In this document: piece after piece, positions 11,960 through 23,300 of the stretch | How positions within the stretch are numbered: position 1 is the stretch's first letter | How the letters are laid out: each line of letters begins with the position of its first letter | Assembly (NCBI GenBank): GCA_963682025.1 | Contig: OY821518.1 | Coordinates: 230,683,348 to 230,747,347 of the forward strand | Source: Cordilura impudica | Lineage: Eukaryota; Arthropoda; Insecta; Diptera; Scathophagidae | Length of the DNA: 64,000 nt | Direction: 5' to 3' | Notes under the pieces: model-generated | Database searches by the model: none | What the model was told of the DNA's origin: nothing | Seen by the model: only the letters and a program-made list of their open reading frames with translations | Translations under genes and position numbers: made by a program

Positions 11960-12790
11960 GTCTTAACTAAGATCTAACACGTGAACGTGAAAATGTAAGA
12001 TATTTGATTGAATTAAAAGAAAGTATGACAAAAACTGCGGATATTTCAATTAGAACTCGTCACCGTATTACTGCCCTAGAAAAAAATTGGGAAAGCATTT
12101 GCAAAGGAGCTCAAAGTAACGCGTCGAACCGTGGACTATATTGTAAAAAAATTCAAAGAGGGTGGTACAATTGCGAAGCAAAATCGAAGCGGGTGGCCTA
12201 GAGTAGCAACACAACGTGAGGATGTAACAGCAACGACAAAAAAAAAAAAAAAATATGAAAACTGGACTTTAAACGATTGGTGCAAGGTCTTTTGGTTAAA
12301 TTAATCAAAGTTTAATGTATTCAGTTCCAAGATGCCAGTTTTTGTGAGGCGCTCAACTGAAAATGTTGGCGAGTTATACAGAATCGAACGAATACTCGAT
12401 AAAAATCTAGTAAAAAAAAACTATCCTAGAAGATCGTGCCATGATTACTGAAATAAGCATTGTGGGTTGTGTATGTTTAGGATCAGAAAGATAATGATCC
12501 TAAACATACAACAAAAATTTGTAAGTAGTATATAGAATTCAGGAAGCAGGTGAAACCTGTAAAGTTATCGAATGGCTACCACAGAGTTACTATGGGATGA
12601 ATTGCACAAGAAGGTTCGAACTACCTATCCTACATCTAAGGAAGAGCTGTGGAATAAACAGCAGAAAGGAACTACATGAAACTACATTATTCCAGAAACT
12701 TTGAGAAAATTGATTCTGAGGATACTAAGACTAATGGAGGTGGTAACATTGGGGGAGGTGGTAATATTTGAGCAGGTGGTTGCATTGGTG
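11960..12790 (+). pseudogene. Tc1-like transposase relic (copy C)
   Basis: Pieces in different frames read AKELKVTRRTVDYIVKKFKE (helix-turn-helix DNA-binding region, about 12100-12160), then QKDNDPKHTTKI-like text at about 12486-12515 and LWDELHKKVRTTYPTSKEEL (about 12595-12650), as in Tc1 DD34E transposases. Frameshifts, stops and a poly-A run at 12238-12253 show it is dead. The central catalytic region is mostly missing, and the final acidic motif region is degraded. Confidence 0.65.
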
Positions 12791-12799
12791 AATCCAAAA

Positions 12800-13540
12800 T
12801 TTAAGAATAGAGTGTAATAAAAATATTTATGTGAAATGAAAAACTTACTAATAACGAATATACGATTTAAATTTCAAGAGTTTTCACTGAAAAATAAAGG
12901 AGATATGGTCATTTTAAATTTAAGAGCAGGAGTTGCAAATACTTTTGAACGGTAGTATAAAAATAAACCAAATTTGAGTCAGATTTTCAGGGATTTATTA
13001 TCCGCAGATGAGTTAAAATCTTTATATCGGCTGTGTTTATTATATGCAAGGTCGTGCCTTAAAGAAAATTGCCAGATAAGGTGCGTTTCACATTAATGAG
13101 GTCATTCAATTTGTACTATATCTCCAGAATGACGGACTTTAACGTAAAAATACTTTCTAGACAAATCGTGGTTATCTCTATTTGCTTGAGATCAATGAAA
13201 AGTTCTTGAAATATTTCGGAAATAAAAAATCGTATTTTTCATAACGTGACCTTTTTAAAACTTTTTCGTTATACTCGACTTTCGATAATACAAAGTATTA
13301 TCGTGGAAATTGACCTGTATATTAGAGTGTCCCATTTTGTATGGGAACAAAAAAATATTTAACGTACCCCTCTGGAATTAATCTGAAATTAATTTTGATG
13401 TTTACCAACATACCGTGAGCTGAAGCGTTTTGAAAAAGCCTCGAAAAATGTTGTTTTTATGAATGTAAAAAATATTTTTTTTGAGCCGTCAAACGTAAAC
13501 AATCACAGTGAATTTGCAAACATGGACATAAATTGGTCAC
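12800..13540. other. no recognised feature
   Basis: Some segments are less AT-rich (for example TGAGCTGAAGCGTTTTG near 13409) and may be transposon remains, but no domain or repeat partner was recognised in this window. Confidence 0.4.
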
Positions 13541-13544
13541 CGTT

Positions 13545-14270
13545 ATGTAATTCTATATTTTCATTTGAAAGGTCTCAGTCCAACCAATATTAAAAACGAG
13601 GTAGATTCTACTCTGTGGGAGTCTGTTCCTTCATTTACAACGATAATATATTGGGCGGCACAGTTTAAACGAGGCCATACGAGCTCCAATTGAGGTACAC
13701 AAGCCAGAAACGGTATTGGATGATCGTCGGCTGAAGGTGCTGAAATAATAAGTATTTCAAGAAATGATATAGGTACATCGCATATTGCCCGAAAATTTGG
13801 AAATGAGAAAACTGTTCGCAAGACGGTTGCCGCGATTGCTCACATTAGAATAAAATCAGCGTCATGATGATGTTTCAATAATGTTTGGTTATGTTTCACC
13901 ACAATAAAGACTAGGCGTGAATTCACCATTTCACATCTGAAATAAAGGAACAGTGAAAACAGTTAACGAAGATGGGAGAAGTTCAAAGATTGCGATGACA
14001 GTGTCATCTGCAGGCAATTTCATGGCGATTGGTTTTGGGGATGAGAGTGGAATAATTTTTATTGATTATCTTCAAAAATGAAAAACAACCAACGGCGAGT
14101 GATGAAATTAAGGGAAAAAAGGGCGCATTTGGCATATTCAAACATCAAATATGGCCATTTTCTAAATCCATGAATTTAATTCAGGCAGATTTAGTACCCT
14201 CAGATTTTGTTCTATTCCCAAACTTGAAAAAAGGGGCTCGGCGGTAAAAAATTTACCAACAATGAATTGG
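13545..14270 (+). pseudogene. mariner (DD34D) transposase relic
   Basis: The plus strand in alternating frames gives FHLKGLSPTNIKNEVDSTLW and AAQFKRGHTS (N-terminal helix-turn-helix region), GTSHIARKFGNEKTVR, KIAMTVSSAGNFMAIGFWDE-like text at about 13990-14050, and finally DLVPSDFVLFPNLKK (about 14190-14240), where the PSD aspartate corresponds to the third catalytic residue of mariner transposases. Multiple frameshifts and stops, and the segment with the first and second Asp is largely deleted. Terminal repeats were not identified. Confidence 0.75.
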
Positions 14271-14576
14271 TTCTTACCATATACAGCATATTATATACAA
14301 TATATAATATCGAGGGCGTATATTCAATACGCTCCATCGTAAGATTTTTCGAAAATGACTTTTTGATGGCAAACTCTTCACCAATGAAAAAATTTCAGAA
14401 AGAAAAAATGTGTTTTTGTATACTTTTTTCATTATTTGTTATTCCTCTATCGAACACGAGGCATAATTTTTGGAATACAATATGGTCTATCGGAAAATTT
14501 TGGTAATCGACTTAATAAAAATATAATATTACTACGTACATATATTGCACAAAATTGTATCCTACAATATATTATA

Positions 14577-15496
14577 AAGGGTGATTTTTTAGCTATTATC
14601 TTTTTGGCAACACTGGTTTAAACAGCTGACGCACTTTTCGTGTTTTGTTTTATTGTCAAACATCTTCAGTTTGGTCTATAATTTAACCATGAATCGTCTT
14701 ACAAACGAACAACGCTTGCAAGTTATTGAATTTTATTATTAAAATGCGTGCTCTGTTAAGAAACTTCATCGCGCGCTTCTTCCATTTTATGGGCAGTTTA
14801 ATCGACCCACTGAAGCGGCTATTCGGGCTATTGTGACTAAATTTTGTAGTGAATATCACCCAGAAGCATTGGAAGAGCCAGAAAAAGTCACAGTTTGGTG
14901 TGGTTTATGGGCTGGTGGCATCATTGGACCGTACTTCTTAAAAAATGATGCGAATCGTAACGTAACTGTGAATGGTGAGCGCAATCGAGAGATGATATCC
15001 AACTTTTTTTTGCCCAAAATGCAAGAGCTTGACTTGTATGACATGTGGATTCAAAAAGACGGTGCCACATGCCACACAGCACGCGCAACAATGGACTTAT
15101 TGAGAGGCGAGTTCGGTGAACATTTTATTTCACGTTCGGGACCAGTCAATTGGCCGCCTAAATCGTAAGATTTAACGCCTTTAGATTATTTTTTGTGGAG
15201 CTATGTTAAAGCTCATGTCTGTACAGACAATTCCGCTTCAATTGACGCATTGAAAGACAACATTGAAACATTTATTCGTGAGATACCGGCCGAAATGTTG
15301 GAAAGAGTATGCCAAAATTGGACTATGCGGATGGACCATTTGAGGTGCAGTCACGGTCAACATTTGCATGAAATAATCTTCAAACATTAAATTATATGGA
15401 CCGTACTATCGGTTCAAATAAAGATTTCACGCATTTTTCTGAATTTTATGTGTTTTTTTTGGAAAACTTTCCTATAGCTCATAAAAAATCACCCTT
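14577..15496 (+). mobile_element. rosa-type (DD41D) mariner-like element, internally deleted
   Basis: Inverted ends AAGGGTGATTTTTTA (left) and its reverse complement ending at 15496 are flanked by TA at 14575-14576 and 15497-15498. The element is 920 bp, shorter than the 1287 bp relative at 49663-50949, because the middle of the transposase gene is missing. It sits inside the unassigned transposon 14310-17173, so it arrived later. Confidence 0.85.
14689..15390 (+). pseudogene. rosa (DD41D) transposase, deleted and stopped
   Basis: The protein begins MNRLTNEQRLQVIEFYY (ATG at 14689), stops in frame at TAA 14741-14743, and resumes to EAAIRAIVTKF. At about 14850 it jumps directly to YHPEALEEPEKVTVWCGLW, losing roughly 110 codons that normally include the first catalytic Asp (SDEAHF). 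The second Asp lies in QKDGATCHTA and the third in LTPLDYF; 41 residues separate them, hence DD41D. A TAA at 15166 replaces the usual Cys before DLTPLD, and the frame closes at 15388-15390 after HEIIFKH. The element can only be moved, if at all, by a transposase made elsewhere. Confidence 0.85.
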
Positions 15497-15777
15497 TAAA
15501 ACTGTGCCTATGTGAATGTTTTTTGACAACAACCTACGCATTTTAAAATCTGTCATTCGCAATAAAAATTTTGAAGTTTAGAACCAATTCGAATTTAACT
15601 ATTTAAGTAGTTATAAATTTTTGTTCTAAAAATAGGCTAAAATGTCTCATAATTCTTTACAATTGATTATCCATCGTCAAACGAAGAAGATGCTGGAGAA
15701 TATCCAATAACAGGTTTGTTAGTTTATTAACAAATGTTTCATTAGTACTTATTGCAATTGGAAAACTGTTTGCCCAG

Positions 15778-16828
15778 ATGCCGACGACGAGCCGTATAGC
15801 CAAAATGAGTTCGTTCTGTGTAGATCTGAAAGGACACATAACTCTAAATGCTTTAAAAGTGTGGAAATGCTATAAAGCGAATGAAGGGGCAAGAATATAT
15901 GGGTTTTCGACGTCTACGGGAATTTTCAAACAAAATTCACCAAAAGCAAGAAAAGAAATTGGTCCTACATGCTCATCAACCTTATGTATGAAAACTAAAT
16001 CAAGACACTGCAAAAAATTTGATGATGAAACTAGATCGAACATTTTTAAAACGTTTTGGGAGCTGAATTGGGGAGCTAAACGAGTTTTTGTAAAGAACCT
16101 CGTATCGGAGATAGCAAAAAAAGAGAACAGCTCTAACAGAAAACAGCACAGCTTTATCTTTAAACTGCCATACAATGAATCATTACAAGTGTGTCGGAAC
16201 ATGTCCTTGTCAACTCTATTTATAAAAAGTGGCATGGTTAAACGTTGGATAAAAGCTGACGTTAAACTAGTCGATAATAGGTCACTTTTACAAAATCACC
16301 GATCCGCATTTAACAATGAGTTGCCTGGACAAAATCAAAAATCAACGTTTGGTTCTAAAAAGACTGCTCATAAGACACACTTAAAAGAATATTTATAAAA
16401 ATTGGACAAAATGGAAAGTCATTACTGCCGTAAAGACTCAAATAAAATTTTCATTGCCGCTTCATTTAACACAAAGGCAGACATTTACCGAAACTATCTA
16501 ACATACTGTTCCGAAAAACAAGTTAAGTCTGTTTCAAGTTTAACCTTTTCGAAATTTTTTGAAGAACATAACTACGGCCTTTTCATGCCCCGCAAGGATC
16601 AATGCGATATACATATGTGTCTCTTTTAAAACCAAACAAATTACGGTTAAACAATATAATGCTCATGTATTAAGCAAACAGCGTGCCCAAGATGAGAAGC
16701 ATTTTGATAAACTCGCGGCGCAAGAAGGAAGATGTCACGTTTTTACCATGGATGCGCAATCAGTAAAGCTTTGTCCAAATATAAATGCTTCAGCTATTTA
16801 TTACACGGAATATTTCGACATGGAATGA
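15778..16828 (+). pseudogene. broken gene of an insect transposase-like family (PRKDQCD motif)
   Basis: Two frames carry a protein of about 350 residues. The first (15778-16398) has WKCYKANEGARIYG, GPTCSSTLCMKTKSRHC (three Cys and a basic patch) and IFKTFWELNWGAKRVFVKNL. After a frameshift near 16398 the second carries KMESHYCRKDSNKIF, NYLTYCSEKQVKSVSSLTFS, MPRKDQCD (about 16586-16609) and, in a third frame, HVFTMDAQSVKLCPNINAS (about 16738-16792). From memory the same ordered blocks occur in many unannotated insect proteins; the CxxC-type motif after PRKDQCD suggests zinc binding and the MD and later acidic residues may be catalytic, but that is inference. A GT-AG intron could lie just upstream (about 15714-15777), joining an acidic leader near 15660. 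It is the only gene in the transposon 14310-17173. Confidence 0.65.
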
Positions 16829-17175
16829 CTCATATATTAAAAAAAACGTTAAAGAAAACGTTCGAACTTTAATAAAATTGCAAATTTGATCACAAAAAAA
16901 TCAAACTTTTATTACTGTGCAATACGCTCTATCGGCTTAAAATATTCGAAAATTTCAGTTGCAATATGCTCTATTGGACAAAATGCCCTATAGTGCCGCG
17001 AATAATTTAAAATGTTGTATTTTTTTTAAATGTAAATTTCAGTAGTCGTATTTAACAAATATTGTGGAAGACAGATTACTTCATACTTAAGGAATTTAGG
17101 AATAAAACAGTTTTTTCCTTCTCCTGAAAAATTGTATTTTTTACGATAGAGCATATTGAATATAGGTCCTCGATA

Positions 17176-17945
17176 TACAGTTTGGTGCAAAAGTGCGGCG
17201 ATGTTTGAAATAAAAGACCAGCTATATCTTTTTGCATAGTATTTAGTAAACAAATTAAAAACTATTTACATAAATAAAAATATCAATCCTTAAAAAATAA
17301 AAAAAAAATAATTCATAACTTAAGTATCTAACAAATTAACAATTGTCTAATTCGGGGCATTGCATCACTTTTGCACCAAGGATCTGTTAATCTAAATTTA
17401 ATAGTTTATTCAACATATCTTTGCTTTTTTCAATTGAACCATTCAATTTGGAATGGACTAGTGCAGATTTGATATATAATCCACAGTAATTTGTTTCCAT
17501 TCAGCCTGTACCCTGTCCTACAGTTCATTAATGCTCTTCGGGGCCTCTTCGTACTCTGCCGACTTTTTTAATAAGACCACATATTTTCGATCGGCTTGAG
17601 ATCAGGGCTCTGCGCTAGCCGCTCCATGACCCCAACCACCTGTGAACTAAGCCATTCCTTGACGATTTTCGCTGAATGTTTGAGGTCGTTGTCATGATGG
17701 AAAATGACATATTCAGGTCTATCTGAAATTTGGGCGATAGCTAAAGGCATATTCTCTTGCAAAATGAGAATATAGTTTTCCCTTCTCCTTATGATATCAA
17801 TCCATATAAGTGGGCATACTCCATCTGGTGTTATACACCACCAAACCAAAAGAGAACCACCTCCGTGCTTTACAGTTTGAGCTACATGTGCTGGGTTTGG
17901 TGTGGTCAATGCTTTGTCCCACTACCAAACTTTTCCAGCTAATTG
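17176..17945 (-). pseudogene. Tc1-like (DD34E) transposase fragment (copy B)
   Basis: The minus strand encodes, in one open frame of 113 codons (17909-17568), VKHGGGSLLVWWCITPDG, VIFHHDNDLKHSAKIVKEWL and LAQSPDLKPIENMW. The Asp of HHDND and the Glu of KPIE are 34 residues apart, the DD34E pattern of Tc1 transposases. The C-terminal codons continue to about 17400 with a frameshift after ENMWSY. The N-terminal DNA-binding half is absent. The left end carries CAGTTTGGTGCAAAAGTG (17176) and an inverted copy of TTGGTGCAAAAGTG at about 17362-17376, a probable long terminal repeat with internal palindromy; the right end was not found. Confidence 0.75.
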
Positions 17946-19776
17946 GTATCGGTTTATTTTAATCAGATGAGACCAAACTCAGTCCAAGAGAACAAAATCA
18001 ACCGATACCAATCAGATGGAAAAGGGGATGTCTTCTATTAATGGAGTGCACTGTGCTGGTATCAGGAAAATATGTTATGGGTAAGAGGAAAGAGGGAGTA
18101 GTATTTGTGGATATTTGAAAAAATTTAAATTTATCTATACTCTAAGTGATCCGAAACACCTCAGCGTGCAGTTTATTCCACATATGGCTTGTGCGGCTAA
18201 TAAACGAAATTTCGCGGTAATACGTTGTGCGATCCCCTGGACAATATACGGTAAATGGATGAGATATACTAGATGATCGAGTAGTGTATCGCTGAGGATA
18301 ATGTAACGAGCTAGATGGAGATTATGTTGAGAAATTAAGGAAATTTTTGCCAAATATGTTGTGTTTTTTTTTCAGGTCGGGTTATTCTGGGACCGCCCTC
18401 GTACTTTCTGACAATTTTTTTTAAAATCTTTTATACAATAAAAATTTTAATTGATGTTGTTTAACAAATACAAAAAATTATAAACATTTAACATGAATTA
18501 TTTACTTCTTTAATATCGAATTATTATTCGGGAAATCAGACGAAAGAAGTAATTAATTAATCGCACAGACCTATTTTTCAGTATTAACAATTGCTATGTA
18601 TTTGATAATGTATACTTTTACAGTTATAATTTCAAAGTAGATTTATGTAAGTATGTATGTCTATATGTATGTATGTATATGAATATTACTAATAACTGTA
18701 TGAAGTAAAAATCGTTTTTAAATCGCGTTGTATTTGTTGTAAGAATATCGTTAGTTTATCTTATTTCCTTTTTGATTTAGACGGTTATTTAAATATGATT
18801 TGTGTTTTTTTTTTTCAGTTTGTTCTTTTTTTCATTAGCGTTGTATAGATTTTGATAATAAAAGTAAATTCTTAAAATCTAATGGACTTAAAATGTATAG
18901 TTAGTAATTAGTTAATATCATGTTATTTGAAATATAGATTTCGGTATTTGTATTTAGCATTTAGCATAGTTTAAATGATTATGAATGAATAATTGTTTAA
19001 GTTACGAGTAAATTTAAAATTAATATTGCATCATTTTGATTGACTGATTGGCTATTTAGTCCTGAATGACTGGACTTGACTTGACTGGTATTAGTATGTT
19101 TGTATGTACAAAATCTGTGAAGACTCCGGTTCCAAAATCATTATCTAAGATCTATAAAAAAAAAATATGTATGTGTGTCTTCCCTAATAGCTTGTTCTAG
19201 CCTCTAGAACCAAGAAGCATAAATAAATAAGAAGTTTACAATATTTAACTATTTTTTAATTTTATGATCATTTGAAAAATTCATACAAAACGTTTTGTTA
19301 GAGTGTTTTGATTTTAGCGGATCATTTTTTATTTTTTTTTATTTTATCATCAAGTACATTAGCATGTCCCATTTTTCAAACTATGCGCAGTAACGAGCTG
19401 AAAACGAGAGAATAAATGCAAAATTTTATGAGATCTTTAAGTCTTTCTAAGAACTTTTAGTTCACGATCGTATTGTATTTTGCTAATGAAAAATTAAATC
19501 AAGTTTTTTGGAAAAATCAGGTTCAAAAGTTTCAAAATATAGAACTTTTTAAGGGAAACGTATTTATAAAATTTTCTTGGAGCAATTACTTTTGGTTTTC
19601 AAATCATTGTTTTTTATTTTATATTTTGATATAAAATCTGTCAAAAGCCGACCAATTAGAGAATATATTCAATAATATAGTTTTTAAAATTTTATATAAA
19701 AAATTTTAAAAAAATATATTATTTTAAAACTTTAGTTGTTCGAAACTTCCAGATGCTTTAGTGGACCAAAATTAGT
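17946..19776. other. AT-rich region with microsatellite tracts
   Basis: No gene recognised. A short palindromic pair ATTGGTATCGGTT / AACCGATACCAAT lies at 17943-18012. A minus-strand open frame at 18135-18353 (72 codons) is slightly GC-richer but matches no family I know. GTAT/TATG microsatellite occurs near 18650-18680. This is also the region downstream of the dipeptidyl peptidase stop codon, so part may be its 3-prime UTR; AATAAA-type signals on the minus strand are possible near 19325 and 19613. Confidence 0.4.
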
Positions 19777-19980
19777 TCACATAAAATCTAAATATAGTTT
19801 TTCTTTAATAAGCCGTACATTACCAAACTTTTGACATAAGGCTCCACCATCACAACCGAGAAGTACTTGGAGGGACTTGTAGATACCTTCAAAACTTATT
19901 TTTTTTATTTTCCCGTATTCAACTCGCCAATACACATCGGTTAAGGGCATTACTAAAGAAGTCTTTCCGACGGCATACAC
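19777..19980 (-). other. unidentified 67-codon open frame
   Basis: The minus strand reads GKTSLVMPLTDVYWRVEYGK, KKISFEGIYKSLQVLLGCDG and CQKFGNVRLIKEKLYLDFM before a stop. Its composition is protein-like and unlike the flanking AT-rich DNA, so it is probably a fragment of a transposon or pseudogene. It lies about 260 bp downstream of the dipeptidyl peptidase stop and is not needed for that protein. I do not recognise the family. Confidence 0.25.
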
Positions 19981-20239
19981 TAACGTTCATTTTGAAAGTA
20001 AATAGTATGTATATTATTTCATTTAGTTTATGTTCTGAAATTGAGCAATAGACTAGTTATTTTTTATCGTTTTTAAGCGTTTGTATGTTAATGGCAAGAA
20101 TGAGTGTCTGAATGTTTAATTACTTGTAATTCTTCAGTTGTATGTACTATTAAATAAATAACAAAATATTAACAAAGTAAAAGTATTGACAAGGCTTAAG
20201 TTTGATTTATATTTAAATTATGTTTTTTGTTTTAAATAC

Positions 20240-20383
20240 TTATTCGGCTGGCACTATAGTTTGATCCAAATTTGGTTTAGTGTCATCAGGATCTAAACTT
20301 AAGCAATCAGAGAAATAATGTTCCATGGAAGAATAGACATGTTCTAAAACACCAGATAGTTCGTGACCTTCATCGGCATAAGT
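20240..20383 (-). CDS. Dpp10: dipeptidyl peptidase exon 12 (His motif, stop)
   Basis: Acceptor TATTTGTTTAG. Encodes TYADEGHELSGVLEHVYSSM, HYFSDCLSLD and an acidic tail ending IVPAE, then TAA at 20240-20242. The His of DEGHE is the family His. It lies 12.8 kb from exon 11 but joins it in phase and completes the expected fold. Confidence 0.9.
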   Translation of the reverse strand, partial: TYADEGHELSGVLEHVYSSMEHYFSDCLSLDPDDTKPNLDQTIVPAE

Positions 20384-23300
20384 CTAAACAAATAGAAAAG
20401 AAATAAGATCATAATTAATATACATATTAAGATCGTGTATATCTATAATATTAATAGGCTAGGCGATTTCTTGTGATCGATGTTTTGTTCTACCGTTTTA
20501 TCCCGATTTTGACGAAACGTATACAATTTGAAAGGTATTTCGTTTCAGATTTACAGATTTTTAAATTTTTTCCTTCATTTTGAGTAAATTGCATTTAAAG
20601 TTGCTACTAACACATACATAAAATTATACATATGCTATGTGTGTATTTATTAAATTTGTTAATGTGTTTGTTGATGAGTTTGTCATCTTTTACAATAATA
20701 ATAAACCATAAAAGTGTTGGTTTGTGAATTGGCTAAGTTGAAAAATAAAGCTGCCGAGAAATTGCACTCGAATTTCGAGCGCTGCAATCTGCTAGTTTTA
20801 ATTAATATATATAATTTTATAATTATATGAAAATCAAGTATAAAATACTGATTTGTGTGCTGATGGATATTTCGCAAAATTTGTTAAACTTAATACCAAA
20901 TTATTTCAGCAAATTATTTAGGTTGATCTGCTTAACCGCTCTCTCACATTAGTAATTCGCGCTCCAACGAGGGAAGGTCGTTTTCGTCTTTTCTATTATT
21001 TCGCATAAAAGAAAACACATTTAGGTGTTTGCTTTTTGGTTATCATGGTTACTGATCGGCATGCATTTAGGTCATATAGGTCGGATGGAGTAACAAAATT
21101 ATAACCAAAAAAAAAGCTCTCTCAATTTTTTTGTTAAAGTATTTCCATATTTGGGAAACATAGAGAATAAATTTTTTTTTTTACATATTAAAAGGGAGTT
21201 TTCACTATTAGACTTTGTGGTAACACAAAATAACACAATACAATACAAATCCAACCCTGTGATGCCAACTTTTGATTTTGAATTAAATTATGCTAACAAA
21301 ATATATTTTCATTTATTGACTCCAAACACTACTACCTGGGAGTTATTATCGAATTTAAATTTTTTTGGTTTTACTTTGCCTACCACGAAGTCAAATTTTG
21401 AAGTCATCTTGAACACTGGGTCAAATTAGGGATGCCAAAGGCAAAAAACCAAATATCCCAAAAATTTTAATTAAAATAATTTCTTATCTTTATTTTCTGA
21501 ATATTTTCAAAGTTTCATCCAAAAAAATTGTAAAAAATAATATATAAATAACATTCTCATCAAATTGCGCTTTATTTATGTAACAGTTTTTACGTTCGCA
21601 ATTCTTAAATATCATTTGAGGTTTTCTAAACTTCATCGAATTAAAATTAATGTTTTCTTATCCTTAAATGCTATTAATGTCTCCTGAATGGCAATATTTT
21701 TTTATATGTAAACATTTTTAAATGTAAACATAAAGAATTAAATTAATATTTTAAAAATTCAATTGATGTCTTCTAAATTTCAAGTTATCATTTCCGATGT
21801 TTTAATATGATTTTCTGAAATTAAATTGACATTTTCTAATTTATGACTGGAAATCTGAATTCCAATTTTTAGAATTGATATTTTCTTAAATTTGAATGGA
21901 AAATTTAAAAGGTGCAATTTTGTATTTATGTGAATAGTAATTCATTAGTAATTATAAACAATTTTTAAAAACTATATGTAATCGCAATCAGACGTTGTGT
22001 AGGTAAAGCAGAATAATAATTTTATATAACTATATAGAACTGTTTTGAAAGCAAAAAAATCATTGCTTCTTCTTTACTCATGGTTCTAAATGCGTCACAT
22101 ATAGCCTCTCTAGAGCAACTGTCAACCTTAGGCTTCTAGCGGCGGACCTCGTTTTCACAGATGAGGCTCTGGCGTCCGAACAAAAGGCGGTATAACCTTC
22201 CAACATGTTCTGAAGTAAATGATCAGAACAAATAACAACGAGAGGCAGGTTTGGAGGCCTTCTTGTTAATGAATCTATATGAAGATAGCAGCCCTGTCAC
22301 CAAACTAGGTAACACTAGGCCAATCCCCTACTGGTACTGAAAACAACCGCGATTACTACAATCAACACAAGGAAAATAAACAAACAAATTAACATACTGA
22401 TGATGACACCCGCATGCCCACGGATACGATTTGCTACATGGAACGTTAATACACTTTATCAAACCGGTAAACTTGCACAGCTAACGGCAGAGTGCAATAG
22501 ACTTAAAATAGCAGTTTTAGGCATCAGCGAAATGAGATGGAATGGAAGTGGCGACTTTACAAACTCACAGGGAGATCGAATTCTTTACCCGGGCCACGAA
22601 AACCTAGGCGATCCACATACGCATGGCGTGGGTATTTTTCTGAGCAGAAAAATAGGAAATACCCTCATAAGTTGGTCTGCTATTTCAAAACGCATTATCG
22701 CAGCCCGCCTTAATTCTAGCATTGGGAAAATATCAATTGTACAATGCTACGCACCCACCGAGGTTTCCGAATACATTAATAAAGAGAATTTTTATGACGA
22801 ACTACATAGAGTCCTTAACAACATAGACCGAAATGACATCTTAGTGCTAATGGGCGACATAAACGCAAGAGTTGGAAGCTGTAACAATGAGTTCAAGCAA
22901 ATCATGGGTAAACATAGTCCCGGCAACAGAAACGAAAATGGAGAACTTTTTCTGGAGACATGCGCCGACTTCGACCTTGCCATTGGTGGATCGTACTTTC
23001 CCCACAAATCACAACATAAGTACACGTGGAAATCTAGAGACACGCGTTCGGTCATACTTAGTCAAATCGATCATATATGCATATCCAAGAGATGGTTCAA
23101 AACTCTTCAAGACGTCAGAGTATTAAGAAGTGCAGATATAGCTTCCGACCACTATCTAGTTATAGCTGAACTCAAACTAACGCTCAAAAGGCACAGTATC
23201 CAACAAAATATGCAGAAAATCCAGCGACGATCACTCAACATATCGAAACTGAAATCCGATGTAGTTAAAACTAGATACGATACGAATGTCAGCAACTATT

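Larger units (their letters stand above)
14310..17173 (+). mobile_element. DNA transposon of unassigned superfamily with subterminal repeats
   Basis: The ends are inverted: TCGAGGGCGTATATTCAATA on the left (14310) and its counterpart reading inward from 17173, matching at about 31 of 35 positions. Outside both ends lies TA (14308-14309 and 17174-17175), a probable TA target duplication. Four copies of a CAATAYGCTCTATCG-like motif occur near the ends (about 14325, 14479, 16918, 16961, plus the right terminus near 17150), as expected for transposase binding sites. The interior holds one broken gene (15778-16828) and a younger rosa element (14577-15496). Without that nested element it would be about 1.94 kb. 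I cannot assign it to a named superfamily. Confidence 0.7.

Noticed and set aside
18135..18353. 72-codon minus-strand open frame (RYIILSDTLLDHLVYLIHLP)
   Set aside because: No family recognised and no splice or promoter context; could be chance or a transposon scrap, so not called as a gene.
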